64,000 nucleotides of DNA from CAWBUW01 sp963792075 (GTDB taxonomy: Bacteria; Chloroflexota; Anaerolineae; Anaerolineales; UBA4823), in NCBI GenBank assembly GCA_963792075.1, contig CAWBUW010000002.1:620001-684000 (forward strand), written 5' to 3'. Each line of letters opens with the position of its first letter. Position 1 is the stretch's first letter. Positions 24,924 to 33,318 of the stretch are shown here, piece after piece. The notes beneath the pieces were generated by a model that had not been told where the DNA came from, did not search any database, and was given only the letters and a program-made list of their open reading frames with translations. The position numbers and the translations under genes were made by a program.

Positions 24924-26016
24924 ATTTATCCCTGGCCTGGAATTGAACCGGCGCTTCTACTGGGAAGCGGTGCGTCCACTGCTCGACCAATACTTTCCGC
25001 ACCTGTTCCATTCAGCCGCTTTGATCGGCCATGGCAGTGAGGTGTTGGGATTCGATACGCCGATGTCTATGGACCACGACTGGTCACTACGACTGCTGCT
25101 CTTCCTGCGAGAGCAGGAGATCGAAGCTTTACGAGAACCGCTGCGAACTATGCTTGCCCAGCATCTGCCCGTTCATTTCCTGGGCTTTCCTGTCCACCGG
25201 GTTGAGTTATCCGATGAGCCTGGTATATTTGCGATGCAAGCAAATGATTCGGGGCCGGTGGACCACAATGTACAGCCTGTTACGCTGCGCAATGAGGTGC
25301 TTCGCTTGAGCGGTTGGGATCTGGCAGAGCCATTACAGCCGGCAGATTGGCTCTCGATCCCATCGCAGGTGCTGCGCTCTTTGGTCGCCGGGGCGGTGTA
25401 CTATGATGGGCTGGGCGAGCTGACTACGCTGCGACAGGCATTGGCCTGGTACCCCCATGACGTCTGGCTGTATTTGCTGGCCTGTGGATGGCAGAGGATT
25501 GGACAGGAAGAGCCCTTCGTGGGGCGCGCTGGCGCTGTGGGGGATGATCTGGGTTCAGCGTTGATCGCGGCCCGGCTTGTGCGGGATGTGATCGGTCTGT
25601 GTTTTCTGCTGGAAAAGCAGTATGCACCGTATCCCAAGTGGTTTGGCACGGCATTTCAGCACCTGGATTGTGCCGCGGCGATCTCACCTCAACTCGAAAA
25701 AGTGCTGCAGGCTAAGACCTGGAAGGTGCGGCAGGCAAACCTGGCCCCTGTGCTGGAAACGCTGGCGCGAACACATAACCGCCTTGGTATCACTGAGCCC
25801 ATGCCCGAGCAAGCAACGCATTTCTTCAACCGCCCTTTCAAAGTGATTTGGGGCGGTCGCATTGCTGCCGCGTTGGTGGAGCGCATCACTTCCCCCGCCG
25901 TACAGCAAATTGCTCGACATGGGCTGATCGGCAATGTAGACCAGTTTAGTGACAGTACGGATCTGCGTTCGTATCCAGAGTGGCGACAGCGGATATTAAA
26001 AATGTACGCCGCCTGA
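24916..26016 (+). CDS. DUF4037 nucleotidyltransferase-like protein
   Basis: A 366-residue protein with a minimal nucleotidyltransferase signature near the N-terminus: GHGSEVLGFDTPMSMDHDW, that is Gly-Ser followed by an Asp-x-Asp pair. The C-terminal part is helical (DUF4037-like). The ATG at 24916 overlaps the TGA of the C39/TPR gene and has GAGGAG seven bases upstream; an earlier in-frame ATG at 24901 is less likely. Nucleotidyltransferases of this type modify small molecules, RNA or proteins. The coupling to the TPR-peptidase suggests the two act together. Confidence 0.78.
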   Translation: MTEFIPGLELNRRFYWEAVRPLLDQYFPHLFHSAALIGHGSEVLGFDTPMSMDHDWSLRLLLFLREQEIEALREPLRTMLAQHLPVHFLGFPVHRVELSDEPGIFAMQANDSGPVDHNVQPVTLRNEVLRLSGWDLAEPLQPADWLSIPSQVLRSLVAGAVYYDGLGELTTLRQALAWYPHDVWLYLLACGWQRIGQEEPFVGRAGAVGDDLGSALIAARLVRDVIGLCFLLEKQYAPYPKWFGTAFQHLDCAAAISPQLEKVLQAKTWKVRQANLAPVLETLARTHNRLGITEPMPEQATHFFNRPFKVIWGGRIAAALVERITSPAVQQIARHGLIGNVDQFSDSTDLRSYPEWRQRILKMYAA

Positions 26017-26034
26017 CTGGGTCAAACGGCGTAC
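26004..26034. terminator. Bidirectional terminator between convergent genes
   Basis: GTACGCCG (26004-26011) and CGGCGTAC (26027-26034) form a stem flanked by A-rich and T-rich ends. It lies between the DUF4037 gene and the convergent acyl-CoA ligase gene, overlapping the last codons of the former. Confidence 0.7.
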
Positions 26035-26040
26035 AAAATC

Positions 26041-27726
26041 TTACTTTCCTGCGGTCTCTGCGTGCTGGCGAACCAGCTCACGGCGCAGAACTTTGCCGAC
26101 GGTGGTCTTGGGCAGCTCGGAACGGAACTCGACCAGGGTGGGCACCTTGAAAGGCGCCATTTCTTTCTTGCAGAACTCGCGGATTTCTTCTACGGTGGCG
26201 GTCTCGCCGGGTTTGAGCACTACCCAGGCTTTGACCGTCTCGCCGCGGTAGGCGTCGGGCACGCCCGCCACACCCACATCCATCACTTTCGGGTGGGTCA
26301 TGATGACCTCTTCTACTTCGCGCGGCCAGACCTGGTAGCCGCCGGGCTTGATCAGCTCTTTCTTGCGGTCTACGATGTAGAAATAGCCATCCTCGTCCAT
26401 GCGGGCAATGTCGCCGGTGTACAGCCAGCCATCGCGGAGCGTGTTGGCGGTCTCGGTGGGCATGTTGTGATAGCCCTTCATCACCTGCGGAGCGCGGATC
26501 ACCAATTCGCCGATCTCACCGGGCTGCATGACTGTGACACCATCATCCAGGCTGATGATGTGCGCTTCAACGTCCGGCAACGGCAGGCCGATCGAACCGG
26601 TGCGGTTTTCCCCGAACAGCGGGTTGCAGTGCGTGGCGGTGGGCGCTTCGGACAGGCCGTAACCCTCGAAGAGCTTGCCGCCGGAGAGAGCCTCGAATTT
26701 CTCTTTGGTCTCACGCATCAGAGGCGCAGAGCCGGAAATGCAGGCTTTGATGGTGTTCAACTGGTATTTGCCTGCCTTGACATCTGCGTTGTTATTAATG
26801 GCGTTATACATTGTAGGCACACCGGGGAAGATGGTGGCTTTATATTTTTGCAGGCTTTCCAACACGTCTGGCAAGTCACGCGGGTTGGGCACCATGACCA
26901 GGGATGATCCGGTGCGGATGGCGAAGAGCATGCCGCACACCATCCCGTAGACGTGGAAAAGGGGGATGGCCATGAGCAGGGTTTCAGTGCCGTCCTTGGC
27001 ATTGGTCATCCAGGAGCGGATCTGCAGCGCGTTGGCAACCAGGTTGCGGTGCAGCGCAATGGCGCCTTTTGAGATGCCCGTGGTGCCGCCGGAATACTGG
27101 AAGAGGGCGACATCGTCCGGCACCAGGTCGAGCTTGGGGCGCTGCGAGGGCGAGTATTGATGGATCAGGTCCTGCATCATCACATCGCTTGGGGCGACCT
27201 GGACGCGAAAACCGCCTTTCTTTTCTTTGGCCAGGGTGAAGAGCAAGGAGAGTACCGGCGGCAGGGCTTCCTTCAGGTTGGTCACGATCAGCTTGCGGAT
27301 TTTTGTTTTGGGCTGGACTTCTTTGATCAGGTTGTAGAAGTTGGTCATCACAAACATGATCTCGATGCCGGCGTCGTTCACCTGGTATTCGATCTCTTTG
27401 GCAGTGTAGAGAGGGTTGGTCGCCACAACCACGCCACCCGCTTTGAGGATGGCGAAATAGGCCATGACGAACTGCGGGGTATTAGGCATGAAAATACCCA
27501 CCCGATCGCCTTTTTTAACTCCCATGTCTGCCAGCGCTGCAGACAGGCGGTCAGTCAGCGCATCCATTTCGCGGAATGAAATCTTGGCGCCTTTGAAAAT
27601 GGTACATGGGCTGTCGGGGTACTTCCGGGCAGTCTCTTCCAGCATACCATGCACGGTAATAGGTGGATAGTTGATCTGGTGCGGAACTCCCTCGTCATAT
27701 TTCTTAAGCCACGGACGGTCTTCCAT
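26041..27726 (-). CDS. Long-chain fatty acid--CoA ligase (AMP-forming)
   Basis: An approximately 561-residue adenylate-forming enzyme. The P-loop-like motif is FQYSGGTTGISKGAI, the A5-type motif is FEGYGLSEAPTATHCNP, and A7/A8 are WLYTGDIARMDEDGYFYIVDRKKELI. The lysine for adenylation is in LPKTTVGKVLRRELV near the C-terminus. It activates fatty acids with ATP and CoA at the inner membrane. Starts at 27780 and 27738 are also open; ATG 27726 (EDRPWLKKYDEGVP) follows the GGAGGAGG purine run and matches the family's start. The IS4-family element lies about 157 bases upstream. Confidence 0.93.
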   Translation of the reverse strand: MEDRPWLKKYDEGVPHQINYPPITVHGMLEETARKYPDSPCTIFKGAKISFREMDALTDRLSAALADMGVKKGDRVGIFMPNTPQFVMAYFAILKAGGVVVATNPLYTAKEIEYQVNDAGIEIMFVMTNFYNLIKEVQPKTKIRKLIVTNLKEALPPVLSLLFTLAKEKKGGFRVQVAPSDVMMQDLIHQYSPSQRPKLDLVPDDVALFQYSGGTTGISKGAIALHRNLVANALQIRSWMTNAKDGTETLLMAIPLFHVYGMVCGMLFAIRTGSSLVMVPNPRDLPDVLESLQKYKATIFPGVPTMYNAINNNADVKAGKYQLNTIKACISGSAPLMRETKEKFEALSGGKLFEGYGLSEAPTATHCNPLFGENRTGSIGLPLPDVEAHIISLDDGVTVMQPGEIGELVIRAPQVMKGYHNMPTETANTLRDGWLYTGDIARMDEDGYFYIVDRKKELIKPGGYQVWPREVEEVIMTHPKVMDVGVAGVPDAYRGETVKAWVVLKPGETATVEEIREFCKKEMAPFKVPTLVEFRSELPKTTVGKVLRRELVRQHAETAGK

Positions 27727-27889
27727 TTCCTCCTCCATATTCAGTTGGTTGTGTGTGGGGTCGAGGTGACAATCATTCATCTCCGATGAATGACCTCACA
27801 TCATCCTCGGATGAACAAGTTCTATATGCATAGTATAGAGTCTTCTTGCGTGGATGTCAAATGACTCGTGGAAAAAGTGGGAAAACATG

Positions 27890-27920
27890 ACACCTCCCGA
27901 ATTTAATGTTCGGGAGGTGT
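27890..27920. repeat. Palindrome inside the left end of the insertion sequence
   Basis: ACACCTCCCGAA (27890-27901) and TTCGGGAGGTGT (27909-27920) form a 12-bp hairpin overlapping the left terminal repeat. It would form in transcripts entering from outside and could limit them. Confidence 0.7.
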
Positions 27921-27942
27921 TGTTATAAGGGGATAGAAAAAA

Positions 27943-27999
27943 TGAAGACCTTCTGGTATGTTTATTCTGCCAAAAAGAACATAAGCCAGGAGGTCTTCA
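27943..27999 (+). promoter_or_regulatory. mRNA hairpin sequestering the transposase ribosome-binding site
   Basis: TGAAGACCTTCTGGTATGTT (27943-27962) pairs with 27978-27999, which ends in CCAGGAGGTCTTCA directly before the transposase ATG at 28001. The pairing has one G-U pair and a two-base bulge. The AGGAGG ribosome site is inside the stem. This geometry would silence translation from read-through transcripts that include the left arm, as known for IS10 and IS50. Confidence 0.75.
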
Positions 28000-28000
28000 G

Positions 28001-29350
28001 ATGGAAAAGCATACGCCACATACTCAAAAAGGTCAAGATGGGCGCCAACAAGCGGAAGTGTTGGCGGATTTGTGCTACCGTTTTGGGCGGCCGCTGCTGG
28101 AGAAGTTATATACGAAACTGGACCGGCGGCTGGTGCAAACGATGCTCAACTTGATGATAGTGATTGTGATCCACCGGCATCGCAATCACGGTTTGCTATT
28201 GAGTGAGCTAGGGGGATATTTGCTGAATGGTGAACACGCCCCGGCTGGGACGAAACGGATCCACAACTTACTGCGTCATCCGGGCTGGGGAGCTCAAGCG
28301 ATTAGCGACTATCTGTGGCAGCAGGCCGATCAAGCCGTCGAGCAGCGCCTGAGCCCACAGGGTGAGGTATATGTGATTTGGGATGAGAGTGTCATCGAGA
28401 AGTCGGAAAGCCTGAAGCCGGAACGCTTGTGTGCCGTGCGCTCCAGCAAAGCCCGCCGTCTGAAGCGCATCAAGCCGGGGTATTACAACCCGCCTGGGGG
28501 ACGCCCCATCTTTGTGCCTGGTTTCAACTGGCTACAAGTGCTCGTAACGGGGATGCGGGGGGCTCCAGCTCTGGCCCATCTCCGCTACTGGACGACCCGG
28601 GGCGAAGCGCAGACAACCAAGCGTCAAGAAGAACACCAGGTACTCCAACAGGCAGCCAAACGCTGGGGACGGATGGTGATCCATATCTGGGATCGCGGCT
28701 TTGCGGGTGCTCCCTGGCTGGGTTTTGTGCTTCCCTACCAGGTGCGGTTCATTGTGCGCTGGCAAAAGGGGTACAACTTGATTGCAGGCGATGGGCGTTT
28801 GCTCAAAGCCTGGCAATGTACCCGAGGCAAGCGCTCTGTGGATCATCGTTTGATCTATGATACCGTCCGCCGTTGTGAGCGTAAGACCGGGATTGTGTAT
28901 GTGCCGGTGCGCATGCCCGACTTTCCTGACGTGCCCCTCACCCTGGTCGTCTCTCGGCCAGGTAAAGGCCGCACACCCTGGTATCTGATTACCAATGAAC
29001 CCATTCAGACGGTGGCAGATGCCTGGCGGATTGTCTTGGCGTATAACCGCCGCTGGCAGGTCGAAGTCTCGATCCGGTATAGCAAATCCGAATTGGCCTT
29101 TGAAAGCCCACGCCTGTTGAAATGGGACCGCCGAGAAAAACTCCTGGCGATTGCTGCCTTGGTGCAGGCTTTCCTGTTTTCCCTGTTAGACCCTAAGTTT
29201 GAATTCTTGCGAACCCACCTGCTGCGAGCGTGGTGTCATAGAACCGGAAAGCGGAACCGCTCTATGGCTGTTCCGCTTTACCGTTTACGTTTGGCCCTGA
29301 GCTCGCTGTGGCTCGCTTTCCGGCCGCTTGTGCTCCCTAGATTAAATTAG
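28001..29350 (+). CDS. IS4-family DDE transposase
   Basis: A 449-residue transposase. The first acidic residue is in VIWDESVIEKSES (about 127), the second in VIHIWDRGFAG (about 230), and the catalytic Glu lies in YNRRWQVEVSIRYSK (about 354), which matches the IS4 signature Y-(2)-R-(3)-E-(6)-K exactly. Start ATG 28001 lies behind AGGAGG. The TAG stop at 29348-29350 falls inside the right terminal repeat. The reading frame is intact, so the element may be active. Confidence 0.93.
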   Translation: MEKHTPHTQKGQDGRQQAEVLADLCYRFGRPLLEKLYTKLDRRLVQTMLNLMIVIVIHRHRNHGLLLSELGGYLLNGEHAPAGTKRIHNLLRHPGWGAQAISDYLWQQADQAVEQRLSPQGEVYVIWDESVIEKSESLKPERLCAVRSSKARRLKRIKPGYYNPPGGRPIFVPGFNWLQVLVTGMRGAPALAHLRYWTTRGEAQTTKRQEEHQVLQQAAKRWGRMVIHIWDRGFAGAPWLGFVLPYQVRFIVRWQKGYNLIAGDGRLLKAWQCTRGKRSVDHRLIYDTVRRCERKTGIVYVPVRMPDFPDVPLTLVVSRPGKGRTPWYLITNEPIQTVADAWRIVLAYNRRWQVEVSIRYSKSELAFESPRLLKWDRREKLLAIAALVQAFLFSLLDPKFEFLRTHLLRAWCHRTGKRNRSMAVPLYRLRLALSSLWLAFRPLVLPRLN

Positions 29351-29367
29351 GGAGGTGTCATGTTTGG

Positions 29368-30297
29368 TTAAGACAGCCAGGTGCGGATGAGGCGCTGCAT
29401 GGCAGCGGCGGCATCTGGCCCGGCGGGGAACCAATGGATCGCGGGGTCATCCAGTTTGAACCAGTTGGCCTGGCGGCGGACAAAGATACGCGTCTGTCGC
29501 CGGATGAGAAGCACGGCCTCGTCGAATGAGATTTTCCCCTGCAAATGGGCGATGAGCTCGCGGTAGCCGATGGCAGATAAGGCTGGGAGGTCGGGCGAAT
29601 ATCCCTGAGCAAGCAGGCCGTGCACCTCTGCGACCAGCCCAGCCTCCAACATGCCCTGGATGCGGGCATCGATGCGGGCGTAGAGCTCAGGGCGTGGGCG
29701 AGTCAGGCCAAGGAGAAGCACCTGGTAGGGGGAGTCGCCGCTCTGGCGCTGGGCAGAGAAACGTTGACCGGTAGCGAAGATGACTTCCAAGGCGCGTACC
29801 GTCCGGCGCAAGTTGCGGTAATCGATGCCTGCCGCTGCGCCTGGGTCGAGGGTTGCCAGGCGTTGGTGCAGCGCCTGGGGGCCGATCTCGGTCGCCAGGT
29901 GGTTCAGGGCCTGGCGCAGAGCCGGGTCAGGCTCAACTGCGGGTGCCTGCCAGCCTTCGAGCACGGCGCGCACATACTGCCCCGTGCCGCCCACCAGGAG
30001 AGGCAGGCGGCCGCGCTGGGTGACCTCCAGGATAGCCTGGTGGGCGGCCTGCTGAAAGACGGCCAGGCTCCAGGGCCGGTCGGGAGAGGTGACGTCGATC
30101 AGGTGGTGCGGGACGAGGCGGCGTTCTGCCAGGGTGGGCTTGGCCGTGCCGATATCCATGCCGGTGTAGAACAGGCGGGAATCGGCGGAAATAATCTCCC
30201 CCTGGAGCTGTCCGGCAAGCTGGAGGGCCAGCTCGGTTTTTCCAACGGCCGTGGGGCCAACCAGGACAACCAGCCGCGGGCGGGAATCGGAGGGCAT
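29368..30297 (-). CDS. miaA: tRNA dimethylallyltransferase
   Basis: A 309-residue protein of normal MiaA length. The P-loop VVLVGPTAVGKTELA is followed by EIISADSRLFYTGMDIGTAKP, the tRNA-binding RRLVPHHLIDV, LLVGGTGQYVRAVLEG, and the late YRELIAHLQG and RRQTRIFVRRQANWF. It adds a dimethylallyl group to A37 of tRNAs reading UNN codons. I chose ATG 30297, one base after the yraN stop (TGA-A-ATG), giving translational coupling; ATG 30312 is an alternative, and the open frame upstream is spurious. Its stop codon is two bases from the insertion sequence end, so its last residues may have been changed by the insertion. Confidence 0.95.
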   Translation of the reverse strand: MPSDSRPRLVVLVGPTAVGKTELALQLAGQLQGEIISADSRLFYTGMDIGTAKPTLAERRLVPHHLIDVTSPDRPWSLAVFQQAAHQAILEVTQRGRLPLLVGGTGQYVRAVLEGWQAPAVEPDPALRQALNHLATEIGPQALHQRLATLDPGAAAGIDYRNLRRTVRALEVIFATGQRFSAQRQSGDSPYQVLLLGLTRPRPELYARIDARIQGMLEAGLVAEVHGLLAQGYSPDLPALSAIGYRELIAHLQGKISFDEAVLLIRRQTRIFVRRQANWFKLDDPAIHWFPAGPDAAAAMQRLIRTWLS

Positions 30298-30298
30298 T

Positions 30299-30688
30299 TC
30301 AGGCGAAGGCATTTTCGAAATGAGTGATCTCGGCGGGAGCATCCCGGTCCAGGCGGCGGATAGCAATGACATCCACCCGCCAATCCAGCCCCTGGGCCTG
30401 GTCCGGGTGAGCCAGCAAATAAAACGCCGCTGAACGGCGGATGTGTTCCTGCTTGGCAGGGGTGATCGAAAGCTCCGGCGCGCCCAGCACCAGCGAGGCG
30501 CGCGTACGGACTTCGACAAAGACGAGCGAGCCGCACGGGTTGGCTGCGGAAGGGGGCTGGCTGGCAATAAGGTCCAGCTCACCGTGAGGTGTGCGTACGT
30601 TTTTCGCCAGGATGGTATAGCCACGGTCTTGCAAATATGCGGCGGCCTGGCTTTCTCCCCAAAGTCCCAACGACTGCTTTTTGTTCAT
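30299..30688 (-). CDS. YraN/UPF0102 family nuclease-like protein
   Basis: A 129-residue protein with the UPF0102 pattern. GLWGESQAAAYLQDRGYTIL at the start is followed by the PD-(D/E)xK-like core GELDLIAS ... LVFVEVRTRAS and ITPAKQEHIRRSAAFYL. It is related to archaeal Holliday-junction resolvase folds; the bacterial role is not firmly known. ATG 30688 lies five bases after the glycosyltransferase stop. It forms a coupled run glycosyltransferase-yraN-miaA. Confidence 0.9.
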   Translation of the reverse strand: MNKKQSLGLWGESQAAAYLQDRGYTILAKNVRTPHGELDLIASQPPSAANPCGSLVFVEVRTRASLVLGAPELSITPAKQEHIRRSAAFYLLAHPDQAQGLDWRVDVIAIRRLDRDAPAEITHFENAFA

Positions 30689-30690
30689 AC

Positions 30691-31887
30691 TCAGCGCCAC
30701 TGGTCGAGGACGCGCCCGAGACGGTAGAAAACGCTGCGCTTGCGCGGCAGGACATTGTCTACCAGGTGCTGGTAATGCGCGGCCATGGCCTGGCTGGTGA
30801 GGTGGATGTCAAAACGCTGCACGGCCTGGCGTGCGCCTTGCGCTAACTGCCGGCGAAGCTCAGGTTCGGTGACCAGCCGCATCATTTTGGCGGTGTAAGC
30901 GGCCTGGTCTTCCGGAGCCAGCAGTCCAGAGACCCCATTGGTGACGGTATCTTTGACCCCGGGCGCGTCCACCCCCAGGACGGGCAACCCGGCCGCCATG
31001 GCTTCGATCACAGACAGCGGATGGACTTCGGTGATGGAGGCAGTGACAAAGACGTCGGCCAGGGCCAGGTAGGCGGGCAGCCTGGCATAAGGCACCAGCC
31101 CGGTGAAGTGGACGCGGTCTTCTAAATGTAAAAACTGCACCCGTTCCTGCAAGTTCTCGCGCTCGCTGCCATCTCCGACGAAGAGCAGGTGTACGTTTTC
31201 AACCGCCATGGCCAGGCCGGCAAAGGAGCGCAGCAAGAAGGGCAGGTTTTTTTCAGGGCCCAGTCGCCCGGCATAAATGAGCACGACAGCTTCTGGAGCG
31301 ATGCCCATTTCTGTGCGGTCTATTTTCTCGGCGGGGGAGATGAAAGGCGCCATCTCAACGCCATTGGGGACCACTTCGATGGGTGTTTCCACGCCGATCC
31401 CTTGCAGCACTTCTTTCAGGCTGGGGGAGGGCGCTACCACCATGTCGCAGGCGCGGCAAAAAGGAGGCAGGTAAGCCCGGATGGCACTCTCGGTGAGCGA
31501 GTCGAGCAGCACAGGCAGGTAGACCTGGGCATACAGGTCATAACGGGTGTGGTTGGTGAACACCACCGGGATGTTGCGAGGTTTGCAGAGGCGCAGCGCC
31601 AAAGGTCCGCTCTGGAATGGGTGGTGAACGTGGACCACGTCCATGGTATAGAGCAGGTGCCTGGCCTGGGCTGACATTCCTAAACCAATGGAAAACCCGG
31701 TATCCACCAGGGAAATGCCCTGAGTGCGCATCACGTGGGTTTCATCGTCTGGATAGTCCAGGTCGCCAAAGGTGAAAATATACACCTCGTGCCCCTGTTC
31801 TTCGAGATATTTCTTGTTAAGCGAGACGTAGTTGGTGACGCCACTGACGTGGGGTTTATAAACATCGACGAGCATGCCAATTTTCAT
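30691..31887 (-). CDS. GT4-family glycosyltransferase
   Basis: A 398-residue GT-B enzyme. The N-terminal half starts MKIGMLVDVYKPHVSGVTNYV. The linker carries PIEVVPNGVEMAPF. The C-terminal nucleotide-sugar half has AGRLGPEKNLPFLLRSFA, LLFVGDGSERENL and the E-x7-E element SITEVHPLSVIEAMAAGLPVLG. It resembles diacylglycerol glucosyltransferases and mannosyltransferases of lipid metabolism, which fits the nearby plsY but is not proof. It begins a minus-strand run with yraN and miaA. Confidence 0.9.
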   Translation of the reverse strand: MKIGMLVDVYKPHVSGVTNYVSLNKKYLEEQGHEVYIFTFGDLDYPDDETHVMRTQGISLVDTGFSIGLGMSAQARHLLYTMDVVHVHHPFQSGPLALRLCKPRNIPVVFTNHTRYDLYAQVYLPVLLDSLTESAIRAYLPPFCRACDMVVAPSPSLKEVLQGIGVETPIEVVPNGVEMAPFISPAEKIDRTEMGIAPEAVVLIYAGRLGPEKNLPFLLRSFAGLAMAVENVHLLFVGDGSERENLQERVQFLHLEDRVHFTGLVPYARLPAYLALADVFVTASITEVHPLSVIEAMAAGLPVLGVDAPGVKDTVTNGVSGLLAPEDQAAYTAKMMRLVTEPELRRQLAQGARQAVQRFDIHLTSQAMAAHYQHLVDNVLPRKRSVFYRLGRVLDQWR

Positions 31888-31932
31888 ACATGTATCGTAA
31901 CGTAAGTCAAAAAAAACGTCAATAAAGAGTTT

Positions 31933-31973
31933 GGTGGTTCACACGCTGCGCTTTGCGCAGCGTGTGAACCACC
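31933..31973. repeat. 19-bp perfect hairpin, TTT loop, between divergent genes
   Basis: GGTGGTTCACACGCTGCGC (31933-31951), loop TTT, and its exact complement (31955-31973). The context of the loop is GC-TTT-GC. The flanking genes point away from it on both sides, so it is not a terminator for either. Confidence 0.9.
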
Positions 31974-32030
31974 CTTCAATAAAGTCGTGGGTTGGCAATT
32001 CAGGGTGAATCACGTACAATCGTTATCATC

Positions 32031-32858
32031 ATGACCGTTTCAACTGAGAAGCCAAAGACCAACCTGCCCGACGCAGACCGCTTGAGCGTACTGGCGGCGC
32101 TGATCTTGCTGGCTTATGTGCTGGCTCTATTTGTACGCTTCCCATCCCAGGAGATTAAATTCTCCGTGCTGGGGATCGTGCTTTCGATCCCGGTCAATAT
32201 GGGCACGATCGTGGCTTTGTTGGTGGCAGGGATGACCGCTGCCGGCGCGGATTGGCTGTTCCACGATCATCCGGGGTTGAAAGGGCAGAGCACGCTGCCG
32301 CATTGGCTGCTGCCCGCGCTGACCGCCCTGGTGGGCGGTGTACCGCTCAGCCAGGCGCCGAATGCCTGGGTGTGGTGGCTGGAGTTAGGGCTGGGCGGGC
32401 TGGTCGTGGTGCTGGTCCTGGTGGGCGAGTATATCTCGATCGATGCCGAGGATGTGCGCCTGCCGCTGGCTGCGGCCGGACTGACCGCTCTGGCTTTCGG
32501 CCTGTACCTGGTCCTGGCGACCATGCTGCGCTCCTCCGGAGCCAGGCTTTCCCTGCTGCTGCCCTCCCTGGCGCTGGCAGCCGGGTTGGTCAGCCTGCGC
32601 GTGTTGAACCTGCGCTTGCACGGGGATTGGTTGGTATATGAGGCCGGTCTGATCGCGTTGCTGGTCGGCCAGGTTGTGGCTGCTTTGTATTATTTGCCGC
32701 TCTCCGCGCTCAGCTTCGGGACTCTGGTATTGGGACTGACCTATGCCCTGGTGAGCATTTTCATTGATTTGATCGATGAAAAACCGCTGCGCCGGGTCGT
32801 TTCGTTTTCATTGTTTATCTTGCTCGTGGCAGTAGGGTTGGCAATATGGCTGCATTAA
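32031..32858 (+). CDS. Polytopic membrane protein of unknown function
   Basis: This 275-residue protein has about eight hydrophobic helices (LSVLAALILLAYVLALFV, VNMGTIVALLVAGMTAAG, LGLGGLVVVLVLVGEYI, AAAGLTALAFGLYLVLATM and so on to FSLFILLVAVGLAIWLH). No catalytic motif is visible; it resembles uncharacterised Chloroflexota membrane families (DUF5656-like). ATG 32031 is preferred over 31992. The last 13 bases overlap the JAMM protease gene, implying coupled translation. Confidence 0.75.
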   Translation: MTVSTEKPKTNLPDADRLSVLAALILLAYVLALFVRFPSQEIKFSVLGIVLSIPVNMGTIVALLVAGMTAAGADWLFHDHPGLKGQSTLPHWLLPALTALVGGVPLSQAPNAWVWWLELGLGGLVVVLVLVGEYISIDAEDVRLPLAAAGLTALAFGLYLVLATMLRSSGARLSLLLPSLALAAGLVSLRVLNLRLHGDWLVYEAGLIALLVGQVVAALYYLPLSALSFGTLVLGLTYALVSIFIDLIDEKPLRRVVSFSLFILLVAVGLAIWLH

Positions 32859-33250
32859 AACTGCGAAGGGTGCTTTGGCAGCAGATGATGGTCCATGTAC
32901 AGCGCTGCTTGCCTGAAGAAGCCTGTGGGCTGATCGCGGGGAGGGGGAATCGGGCGGCGGGAATTTACCCGGTAACCAATGCCCTCCATTCGCCGGTGCA
33001 GTTTTCTATGGTACCTCAGGAGCAACTGTCAGCCATGCTTGCCATAGAGCAGCACGGTTGGGACCTCATTGCAATCTATCATTCACACCCCGCCGGGCCA
33101 GACCACCCTTCGCCTACGGACCTGGCAGAGTTCGCTTACCCAGGCAGCCTGTACCTGATCTGGTCTTGCCAAGAGGAAGTTTGGGGGTGTAAAGCATACC
33201 GGCTGGATGGAGGCGAAGTCGAAACGGTGGATTTGGAGCTGCAAGAGTAA
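32846..33250 (+). CDS. JAMM/MPN-domain metalloprotease
   Basis: A 134-residue single-domain MPN+ protein. The catalytic Glu is in CLPEEACGLIAG (about 25). The zinc motif is IYHSHPAGPDHPSPTDLAEF, matching H-x-H-x7-S-x2-D exactly. It is the size of the prokaryotic Mov34/RadC-like peptidases that remove ubiquitin-like or small-molecule adducts. No ubiquitin-like or E1-like gene is nearby. It overlaps the upstream membrane-protein gene by 13 bases and is followed by plsY. Confidence 0.9.
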   Translation: MAALKLRRVLWQQMMVHVQRCLPEEACGLIAGRGNRAAGIYPVTNALHSPVQFSMVPQEQLSAMLAIEQHGWDLIAIYHSHPAGPDHPSPTDLAEFAYPGSLYLIWSCQEEVWGCKAYRLDGGEVETVDLELQE

Positions 33251-33318
33251 CGAAATTTTGCCTTGTGTGTTTCTTCAGGTGCATTCCGGATTTTTGGATT
33301 GAGCTTAAGGAGAGCGTT

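Larger units (their letters stand above)
27883..29365. mobile_element. Complete IS4-family insertion sequence
   Basis: The 25-bp terminal inverted repeats begin AAACATGACACCTCCC and continue (G/T)AATTTAAT, at 27883-27907 and 29341-29365, with one mismatch. The element is 1483 bp with one intact transposase gene. I could not find a convincing target-site duplication in the flanks (gtggga on the left, ggttaa on the right). The right end sits two bases from the miaA stop codon. Confidence 0.92.

Noticed and set aside
27906..28154. 82-residue frame at the left end of the insertion sequence
   Set aside because: It overlaps the transposase start out of frame, is rich in Lys/Trp/Cys with no domain, and is better explained by the hairpin that covers the transposase ribosome site.
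27870..29375. Target-site duplication of the insertion sequence
   Set aside because: No matching direct repeat of 3-12 bases could be found at the inverted-repeat ends.
30312..30624. N-terminal extension of MiaA
   Set aside because: The frame overlaps yraN and its sequence is a Ser/Arg/Pro-rich shadow. MiaA proteins start directly before the P-loop.
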